Shown: piece by piece, positions 57,263 through 64,000 of the stretch | Layout: the number at the start of each line of letters is the position of its first letter | Numbering within the stretch: position 1 is the first letter of the stretch | From: an uncultured Bacteroidota bacterium | GTDB taxonomy: Bacteria > Bacteroidota > Bacteroidia > Flavobacteriales_D > Sanyastnellaceae | Length of the DNA stretch: 64,000 nucleotides | Assembly (NCBI GenBank): GCA_903932685.1 | Contig: CAIZGX010000064.1 | Span: 62,001 to 126,000, forward strand | Direction of reading: 5' to 3' | Made by a program: the position numbers and the translations under genes | Notes under the pieces: generated by a model | The model's database searches: none | What the model saw: the letters and a program-made list of their open reading frames with translations, nothing else | What the model was told of the DNA's origin: nothing

Positions 57263-58264
57263 TTAGAGCGTTCCAAGCACTCTGCACAACTCAGGCGCGA
57301 GAGGTAACTCCGGATTCGAATACGTTTCAATATTCTTAGCTCGATCTAAAGGAGCGATTTTCAAAACATGATTCATGTTTTCAATAATAATAAAACGCGC
57401 GTTAAGCGGATGTGCCTTGAAAAGAATAACGGCATCTTCCTCTTTTACCTGAAGGTCGGTAGTACCTTGGACAATGACAATTGGAATTTTCAAATTCCAA
57501 ATTTCAACCGCTGGATCGTATTTCATCCAGGACATCATGTAAGGCTGAATAGAGGGCCGAAACAAGCCAAACAATTCTACAGGAGCGTCCTCAACCAACT
57601 TGCCTTCTTTGAGCTTCGAGAGGCCTTCATTCGCTGCGCGGAGAAGTTTCTTCTTTCCAGAAAGTTGTTCAGCAAGTTGTTCCTTCAAAATAACATCAAT
57701 GGACCTTCCTGCGCCTGCTAGCGAAACGAAAACATCGGCCTTCTCGGAAGCAAGCATTCCTATGAGCGAGCCCTCGCTGTGTCCTACAATGATTAGTCTG
57801 TTAAAACGCGGATCAGCTTTCAATTCAGACGCCCAAGCATTCGCGTCTTCCACATAATTCTCGAAACTCAATTGCTCTTCGGAAATCATTGCTGAAGCAC
57901 TCTTACCAATGCCTCGTTTATCATAACGAAGCGATGCAATTCCTTGCGCAGCGAGTTCATGCGCCAAGAGCAGCAACGAATTATTCTTCATCTGAGGATT
58001 GTTCCCGTTGCGGTCTGTGGGTCCGGATCCCGCTATTATCAAGGCAACAGGAACGGTTCCCTTCAAAATGGGAACCGTAAGCGTTCCTGATAATTCGCCT
58101 GTTGAAGTCTGTAGTGTTTGATCCAATTCGAAATAACCCAAACGATTTTCAGACTGCGCGAACGGTACACTTCCAACCAGAAAAAAAAGAAAAAGAAAAA
58201 CCCCAACGATTCGAAAGTTCTCGAATCGGCGGGGTTTCAATATGTTTAGGTAGGCCGAAGCCAA
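57263..58264 (-). CDS. alpha/beta hydrolase, secreted
   Basis: SLRYDKRGIGKSA, LIIVGHSEGSLIGMLAS nucleophile elbow. Confidence 0.88.
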   Translation of the reverse strand: MASAYLNILKPRRFENFRIVGVFLFLFFLVGSVPFAQSENRLGYFELDQTLQTSTGELSGTLTVPILKGTVPVALIIAGSGPTDRNGNNPQMKNNSLLLLAHELAAQGIASLRYDKRGIGKSASAMISEEQLSFENYVEDANAWASELKADPRFNRLIIVGHSEGSLIGMLASEKADVFVSLAGAGRSIDVILKEQLAEQLSGKKKLLRAANEGLSKLKEGKLVEDAPVELFGLFRPSIQPYMMSWMKYDPAVEIWNLKIPIVIVQGTTDLQVKEEDAVILFKAHPLNARFIIIENMNHVLKIAPLDRAKNIETYSNPELPLAPELCRVLGTL

Positions 58265-58270
58265 TATTTC

Positions 58271-58486
58271 TTAGATTATTGTGCCGTTCTTTTTTGCTTC
58301 GGCTGTGAAACGCTTCTGCATGCTAATCCACAAGTAAATTCCGAAGAACGCGCCTATAATGCAAATGATGCTGAAGGTGTTTCCAAGCGGCTCCATAACG
58401 TTACGAAAGAACCATTGTGAAATGTCTACGATTGGGGCAAGGATAGTTTGTAAGTTCATGTTCTGAATTATTTTCATGGCGAATTT
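58271..58486 (-). CDS. small membrane protein (DUF6341-like)
   Basis: Single TM; neighbour of the membrane protein at 58544. Confidence 0.5.
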   Translation of the reverse strand, partial: KFAMKIIQNMNLQTILAPIVDISQWFFRNVMEPLGNTFSIICIIGAFFGIYLWISMQKRFTAEAKKNGTII

Positions 58487-58543
58487 AAGCAATCCTTTTG
58501 AAAGTGGAGCATTTCTCCTCAATTTTGCTGCAATAACAAATCC

Positions 58544-59548
58544 ATGATCCTACGGCAATTTTCAAGCAATCAACCTTATCTTCTGTTTGTATTGCCGTTC
58601 TTAAACCTTTTGGTCTTCGTGCCGTGCCTTTTCGGATATGTCATTCCTGAAGTGCCGCAACAATTTCCATTCGATATTATTAATTTGGAATGCGTGCTTA
58701 CACCTTGGCTCGGTGCAGGCATTGCCTGGATTGTCATTACGCTTGGAGCCATTTTGTTCAACTGGGTGTATAACAGGCACGAGCTACACAACGGACCAAC
58801 CTACGTCCCAGCGCTTGTTTTCTCGAATCTCTTCGTTGTCATTTTCCTCCTGAATCACAGCGTCACCTTCCTCTTCGCTCAGATTTTTTTAACCATGGGA
58901 GCGAATCGCTTGTTGGAAGTGTACCGACAAAAAACGGCTTTAGACCCGTATTTCCGCGCTGGATTCTGGTTCGGTTTAGCAGCGCTGTGCTTCCCGTTGT
59001 ACCTGACTTTGCTGCCCATGCTGCTTGTTGCGGTGATTTTCACCAGAGGATATAATTTCAGAGAATATATTATGCCACTAGCGGGTTTTGTATTCCCCTT
59101 CATGTATTGCTTTTCCATGCAGTATTTGTTAATGGATAACTGGAATTTCTATTTGTTCAAGCGCATTATTAGTTTGAACACGCAAGACAATTGGATGATT
59201 CATTCCTATTCAAAATTATCATTCTACGCCCTGTGTGCCTTGTCGTTACTGTTCTCTATGCAGTCACTTATTGCTTCTGGCGACCGCAACACCAACAAAA
59301 ACCGGAATTCAAAGTGGATTATTCTATTCCTTTGCTTCGCCATGCTTGGCTCGGTAACAGCGGGGTGGTTATTCTTGAATCAGCTTATTATTGAAGGGGT
59401 TGGGCTTGGACTTATTCTCTGTCTTTCCCACTGGTATTCCAATTATCGCATCTCTCTTTTCGCTCCCGCATTCTTTTATATCTCAGTGGCCGTAAGCCTT
59501 TGGATATTGATGGAACAAACACAACTCATTCCTGTGTTTCAGTGGTGA
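58544..59548 (+). CDS. multi-pass membrane protein (DUF6427-like)
   Basis: Many TM segments; LFAQIFLTMGANRLLEVYRQKTALDPYFRAGFWFGLAAL. Confidence 0.7.
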   Translation: MILRQFSSNQPYLLFVLPFLNLLVFVPCLFGYVIPEVPQQFPFDIINLECVLTPWLGAGIAWIVITLGAILFNWVYNRHELHNGPTYVPALVFSNLFVVIFLLNHSVTFLFAQIFLTMGANRLLEVYRQKTALDPYFRAGFWFGLAALCFPLYLTLLPMLLVAVIFTRGYNFREYIMPLAGFVFPFMYCFSMQYLLMDNWNFYLFKRIISLNTQDNWMIHSYSKLSFYALCALSLLFSMQSLIASGDRNTNKNRNSKWIILFLCFAMLGSVTAGWLFLNQLIIEGVGLGLILCLSHWYSNYRISLFAPAFFYISVAVSLWILMEQTQLIPVFQW

Positions 59549-59582
59549 AAAGTTTAGCTTACTTTTGCAAAAATTCTCTTCT

Positions 59583-60269
59583 ATGAAATTCGGTGTCGTA
59601 GTATTCCCTGGTAGCAATTGTGATGAAGATTTGGTGTATTCCATGTCGCACATCATGGGACAAGAAGTGGTAAAACTTTGGCACAAAGACCGCGACCTTC
59701 AAGGGTGCGACTTCGTGTTTGTTCCTGGCGGATTCAGCTACGGCGATTACTTACGCAGCGGAGCCATTGCGCGCTTTTCTCCGATTATGGAAGAAGTGGT
59801 AGCACATGCGAATCGCGGTGGGTATGTGATGGGCATTTGCAACGGATTTCAAATTTTAACAGAAGCGAAATTGCTTCCTGGAGCCTTGTTGCACAATACA
59901 TCTAGAAAATTCATTTGCAAAAATGTACATTTGAAAGCGGCTTCAACTAGCGCGGTTTTAACCGCAGGATTGGATCGCGACAAAGCATTTCAAATTCCAA
60001 TTGCTCACGGAGAAGGAAACTTCTTTGCACCAGCCGATGTGTTGAAGCAAATTGAAGACAACGATCAAGTGTTGTTCCGCTATTGCTCTGCAGACGGTGT
60101 GGTAAATGAAGACTTCAATCCGAATGGCTCATTGAACAACATCGCGGGTATTTGCAATGCAGGTAAAAATGTATTTGGAATGATGCCTCACCCCGAGCGT
60201 GCCGCCGATTTTGAATTGGAAAACACCGACGGAAGAGAAATCTTCGAAGCACTTCTCGAAAGAATTTAA
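59583..60269 (+). CDS. purQ: phosphoribosylformylglycinamidine synthase subunit PurQ
   Basis: MKFGVVVFPGSNCDEDLVYS, GGFSYGDYLRSGAIA, GICNGFQIL, MMPHPERA. Confidence 0.95.
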   Translation: MKFGVVVFPGSNCDEDLVYSMSHIMGQEVVKLWHKDRDLQGCDFVFVPGGFSYGDYLRSGAIARFSPIMEEVVAHANRGGYVMGICNGFQILTEAKLLPGALLHNTSRKFICKNVHLKAASTSAVLTAGLDRDKAFQIPIAHGEGNFFAPADVLKQIEDNDQVLFRYCSADGVVNEDFNPNGSLNNIAGICNAGKNVFGMMPHPERAADFELENTDGREIFEALLERI

Positions 60270-60275
60270 TAGTCC

Positions 60276-60283
60276 TATCTTTG
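60276..60283 (+). promoter_or_regulatory. -7 element TATCTTTG, 8 nt before glyS ATG
   Basis: TATCTTTGccgccgttATG. Confidence 0.5.
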
Positions 60284-60291
60284 CCGCCGTT

Positions 60292-61824
60292 ATGGCAGCA
60301 CAAGAAGACAAATTAAAAGCGGTAATCTCGCACGCAAAGGAATACGGATTTGTATTTCCTTCATCTGAAATTTACGATGGCCTTTCGGCCGCCTACGACT
60401 ACGGTCAGTTGGGTGTTGAATTGAAAAACAACATCAAGAACTACTGGTGGACTGCCATGACGCGCATGCACCAAAATATTGTGGGCATTGATGCTTCGAT
60501 CTTCATGCATCCAACCACATGGAAAGCAAGCGGACACGTAGATGCGTTCAACGATCCGTTGATCGACAACAAAGACAGCAAGAAGCGTTACCGCGCCGAT
60601 GTTTTGTTGGAAGATTACATGGCGAAAAGCGAAGCGAAAATCACCAAAGAAATAGAGAAGGCGAAGAGCCGTTTCGGAGATGCGTTCGATGAAGAACAAT
60701 TCCGAGCAACCAATCCGAATGTCCTTCGTGCTCAAGAGAAAATAGACGCGGTGAAAACGCGTATGAAAGTCGCTTTAGAAGAAAGCGATTTAGAAGGATT
60801 GAAGCAATTGATTGAAGACTGTGAAATTGCTGATCCAGAGACAGGATCTCGCAACTGGACAGATGTTCGTCAGTTTAACCTCATGTTCAAAACAGAGCTC
60901 GGCGCAGTAAGCGGCGATGCTGGAATTATTTATTTACGTCCAGAAACAGCGCAAGGAATTTTCGTGAATTTCTTAAACGTTCAGAAGACGGGAAGAATGA
61001 AACTTCCATTTGGAATTGCACAGATTGGAAAGGCGTTTCGCAATGAAATTATTGCGCGTCAGTTTATTTTCCGCATGCGCGAATTCGAGCAAATGGAAAT
61101 GCAATATTTCGTGAAGCCGGGTACTGAAATGGAGTGGTACAACTACTGGAAGAACGAGCGTATTAAGTGGCACAACGCTTTAGGATTGGGCGAAGGAAAT
61201 TACAAGTTCCACGACCACTTGAAGTTGGCGCACTACGCCAATGCGGCTTGCGACATTGAGTTCAACTTCCCAATGGGATTCAAAGAGTTGGAAGGAATAC
61301 ATTCTCGTACTGATTTCGATTTGAAAAAACACGAAGAATTCAGTGGGAAGAAATTGCGTTATTTCGATCCGGAAACGAACGAAAGTTTTGTTCCGTATGT
61401 GATTGAAACCTCTATCGGATTAGACCGCATGTTCTTGGCAGTGTTGTCGAGTTCGTTTGTGGAAGAGAAGTTGGAAGATGGCAGTGAGCGCACGGTTCTT
61501 CGCATTCCGGCGGCATTGGCTCCTGTGAAAGTGGCGGTATTGCCGTTGGTGAAGAAAGACGGGCTTCCAGAAAAAGCAAAAGAAATTGTAGATCTGTTGA
61601 AGTTAGACTTCAACTTACAATACGACGACAAAGACGCTATTGGTCGCAGATACAGAAGACAAGACGCTATTGGAACGCCTATTTGCGTAACCGTAGACAA
61701 CGAAACCTTGGAAGACAATTGCGTAACCATTCGTCACCGCGACAGCATGCAACAAGAGCGCATTCCGATTGCAGATTTGCATGAGGCAGTGAGGAAGGTG
61801 GTGGCGTTGAATCAGTATTTCTGA
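60292..61824 (+). CDS. glyS: glycine--tRNA ligase
   Basis: FVFPSSEIYDGLSAAYDYGQLGVELKNNIKNYWW, RPETAQGIFVNFLNV, GIAQIGKAFRNEI. Confidence 0.97.
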   Translation: MAAQEDKLKAVISHAKEYGFVFPSSEIYDGLSAAYDYGQLGVELKNNIKNYWWTAMTRMHQNIVGIDASIFMHPTTWKASGHVDAFNDPLIDNKDSKKRYRADVLLEDYMAKSEAKITKEIEKAKSRFGDAFDEEQFRATNPNVLRAQEKIDAVKTRMKVALEESDLEGLKQLIEDCEIADPETGSRNWTDVRQFNLMFKTELGAVSGDAGIIYLRPETAQGIFVNFLNVQKTGRMKLPFGIAQIGKAFRNEIIARQFIFRMREFEQMEMQYFVKPGTEMEWYNYWKNERIKWHNALGLGEGNYKFHDHLKLAHYANAACDIEFNFPMGFKELEGIHSRTDFDLKKHEEFSGKKLRYFDPETNESFVPYVIETSIGLDRMFLAVLSSSFVEEKLEDGSERTVLRIPAALAPVKVAVLPLVKKDGLPEKAKEIVDLLKLDFNLQYDDKDAIGRRYRRQDAIGTPICVTVDNETLEDNCVTIRHRDSMQQERIPIADLHEAVRKVVALNQYF

Positions 61825-61893
61825 GCCCTGCGGGCGAATGTTGCGAAGCAACGAATGTGCAAGCACGAATGCCTTCGGCGAATGTCTTTTTAA
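61825..61893 (+). repeat. mini-hairpin array, CGAATG linker, directly after glyS stop
   Basis: GCCCTGCGGGC-GAATG-TTGCGAAGCAA-CGAATG-TGCAAGCA-CGAATG-CCTTCGG-CGAATG. Confidence 0.88.
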
Positions 61894-61932
61894 AAGGTAA
61901 GATAGGTTAAGAAAAGGGAAGAGAGGGGAAGA
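61894..61932 (+). repeat. polypurine tract module
   Basis: AAGGTAAGATAGGTTAAGAAAAGGGAAGAGAGGGGAAGA. Confidence 0.75.
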
Positions 61933-61935
61933 TAT

Positions 61936-61991
61936 AACAACGTAGTTCCAACAACGAAGTTCTAACAACGAAGTTACAACAACGTAGTTCC
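61936..61991 (-). repeat. four 14-bp tandem units AACAACGWAGTTNN, overlapping ddl 3' end
   Basis: AACAACGTAGTTCC AACAACGAAGTTCT AACAACGAAGTTAC AACAACGTAGTTCC; reverse complement of the 55703-55758 repeat. Confidence 0.9.
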
Positions 61992-62942
61992 TAGCACCGC
62001 TGAAATCAACTCCATCTTACTCATCCCTATAACCGCTGCTTGCTGAGGAATAATAGAGGCTGCGCTGAATCCTGGAACGGTGTTGACTTCAATGACACAC
62101 GGTTCTTCGTCGGGTAACAAAAAGTCTACGCGAATCATGCCGCCGCAATTCAAGTCGGTGTAGATACGTGCAGCTAATTCCTGAACACGGGCATAATGAA
62201 ACTCACTAATTGGGGCTGGAGTAATCTCCTTGCTTTTGCCTTCGTACTTCGCTTGAAAATCGAAAAATTCAGTCTCGCTCACAATCTCTGTAACAGGCAA
62301 GGCCGTTGGCTTTCCGTTCATGACAATAACCCCACATGTGACTTCCCTTCCTGAAATAAATTCTTCCACAATAATGTCCTCGTCTTCATTGCGTGCAAGC
62401 GATATGGCATTCATAATTCCACCCTCTTCATTCACACGCGAAGTGCCTATTGAACTTCCACCACAATTCGGTTTTACGAAACATGGCAAGCCCACTTTTG
62501 CAACCACTTCTTCGGCAGTAATGACTTCTTCCTTCCGAACAACAATGGAACGTGCAACGCGATAACCCATAGCGCCCAATGTACGTGTGGTAGCTTTCTT
62601 GTTGAACGTCAACGCCATGTTCAAGACATCGCCCGTTGTATACTTCATTCCAATGGTATCGAAATATCCTTGCAGCAATCCGTTCTCTCCCGGTGTACCA
62701 TGAACAATCATGAACACCCCGTCGAACGTGGTTTTCATTCCATCAAAAACTATCGAAAAATCATTGCGATCAACTGCAACTTCCACTTCATTCACCAACG
62801 CATACCAACGCTTTTGCTCAATCACAATCTGGGTGGGCTCGAACTTCGAACGGTCAATATTCTCCATCACCATCTTCGCACTGCGCATGGAAACAACCGA
62901 CTCGCCACTATAACCCCCACAAACCACTGCAATATTTTTCAT
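61974..62942 (-). CDS. ddl: D-alanine--D-alanine ligase
   Basis: MIVHGTPGENGLLQGYFDTIGMKYT, LPCFVKPNCGGSSIGTSRV, CVIEVNTVPGFSAASIIPQQA. Confidence 0.95.
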   Translation of the reverse strand: MKNIAVVCGGYSGESVVSMRSAKMVMENIDRSKFEPTQIVIEQKRWYALVNEVEVAVDRNDFSIVFDGMKTTFDGVFMIVHGTPGENGLLQGYFDTIGMKYTTGDVLNMALTFNKKATTRTLGAMGYRVARSIVVRKEEVITAEEVVAKVGLPCFVKPNCGGSSIGTSRVNEEGGIMNAISLARNEDEDIIVEEFISGREVTCGVIVMNGKPTALPVTEIVSETEFFDFQAKYEGKSKEITPAPISEFHYARVQELAARIYTDLNCGGMIRVDFLLPDEEPCVIEVNTVPGFSAASIIPQQAAVIGMSKMELISAVLGTTLL

Positions 62943-62998
62943 GCGTTTTTGTTTTTACAAAGATGACAATCTCCTTAACTTTCCAAAAATTATTTGTC

Positions 62999-64000
62999 GT
63001 GAAAAAATCAATTCTTTTTTCTTTCTTAGTAATAGCCACCTCTTTCGCTGCTTCTGCACAACAATTTACAATTGTTAAAGACAACGCTCATGGTGATATT
63101 GAAAACCAATGCAAGACAGGCACCTGCTGGAGTTTCGCAACAACTTCATTTATCGAATCCGAAATAATTCGCAAAGGGTACAAAGCTGTTGACCTTTCAG
63201 AAATGTACAACGTACGATTGACCTATCCAAAAAAAGCAGAGAGCTATGTGCGCTTTCAAGGCAAACAACAATTTGGTCCAGGCGGTTTAAGCCACGACGT
63301 TCTTGCCGTTATTGAAGAATACGGAATTGTTCCGGAAGAGGCTTATACAGGATTTGTATCCGGAAGTAAAGAATACGATCACACAACTTTAGATGAAAAA
63401 ATAAACAGTGTTGTAGTCGAAGCTGTTAAATCTCCAACAGCGGGATACCAAAAATATGTATCCGATATTTTAGACAACGAAATTGGCGCATTACCAACGG
63501 AATTCAAATACAACGGAGCCTTGTATACACCTGCTTCTTTCCGCGATGCCATGAAAATTAATGCAAAAGAATATGTCTGCTTAACTTCATTTACACACCA
63601 TCCTTTCTATTCGTCTTTCGTATTGGAAGTTCCAGACAACTGGGCGAAAAAATCATACTATAACCTGCCGCTCGATGAGTTTCAGCGCGTTGCAGATTTC
63701 GCTTTAGGTAAAGGGTTCACTGTTGCCTGGGATGCTGACGTAAGTGAAGAATCTTTCGATGCACAAAAAGGATTCGCATTTGTTGAATCGTTTCAAAATG
63801 AACCGACAATTGATCAAGTAAGAAGACAAGAGGCGTTCGATAGTTTCGAAACAACAGACGATCACCTCATGCATATTACAGGAACTGGTAAAGACGATAA
63901 AGGAAATGCCTACTACTTAGTGAAAAACTCATGGGGTACTGAAGGTCTTGCCAATGGCGGATTTCAATACATTTCAGTTCCTTACTTCCGTTACAAAACA
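62999..64000 (+). CDS. C1-family cysteine peptidase (aminopeptidase C/bleomycin hydrolase-like), GTG start, runs off window
   Basis: Signal peptide; QCKTGTCWSFATTSFIESE; HLMHITGTGKDDKGNAYYLVKNSWGTEG; no stop before 64000, so absent from ORF track. Confidence 0.88.
   Translation, partial: MKKSILFSFLVIATSFAASAQQFTIVKDNAHGDIENQCKTGTCWSFATTSFIESEIIRKGYKAVDLSEMYNVRLTYPKKAESYVRFQGKQQFGPGGLSHDVLAVIEEYGIVPEEAYTGFVSGSKEYDHTTLDEKINSVVVEAVKSPTAGYQKYVSDILDNEIGALPTEFKYNGALYTPASFRDAMKINAKEYVCLTSFTHHPFYSSFVLEVPDNWAKKSYYNLPLDEFQRVADFALGKGFTVAWDADVSEESFDAQKGFAFVESFQNEPTIDQVRRQEAFDSFETTDDHLMHITGTGKDDKGNAYYLVKNSWGTEGLANGGFQYISVPYFRYKT

Noticed and set aside
61825-61893. Ordinary rho-independent terminators
   Set aside because: Stems are mostly 3-5 bp and lack U-tracts, while real terminators elsewhere in the window (gcvP, both tRNAs) look conventional.

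Overview
64 kb of a Bacteroidota (Flavobacteriales-like) chromosome. Support for that placement: TAnnTTTG-type promoters, type IX secretion (T9SS) cargo with C-terminal sorting domains, PorX, and the mutY / HU / TPR / rng and porX / tsaE / ald neighbourhoods. Most genes are housekeeping (mutY, rng, scoAB, PBP1A, uvrC, gcvP, ald, lpdA, dxr, pheT, purQ, glyS, ddl, tRNA-Gln, tRNA-Pro). Accessory content includes a REP-associated Y1 transposase (RAYT) with REP-like repeats, an HI0074-type HEPN/MNT pair plus a decayed MNT remnant, an XRE-MNT fusion paired with HepT, and a DUF6934-like gene followed by a 55-aa ORF. The most unusual signal is a family of modular mini-hairpin arrays. Short, variable but self-complementary words (e.g. 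TTGCGAAGCAA, TGCAAGCA, TCTTCGA, CCTTCGG, CAAATAGCTTTG) are separated by a near-constant linker (CGAATG / CGAGGG / CGAAGG; at one locus TCAA). At least ten arrays lie at or directly next to gene 3' ends, often starting in the stop codon and sometimes supplying the last codons. They co-occur with a 14-bp tandem repeat, a polypurine tract and an 18-bp perfect palindrome. All product names come from reading the translations; no database search was run.
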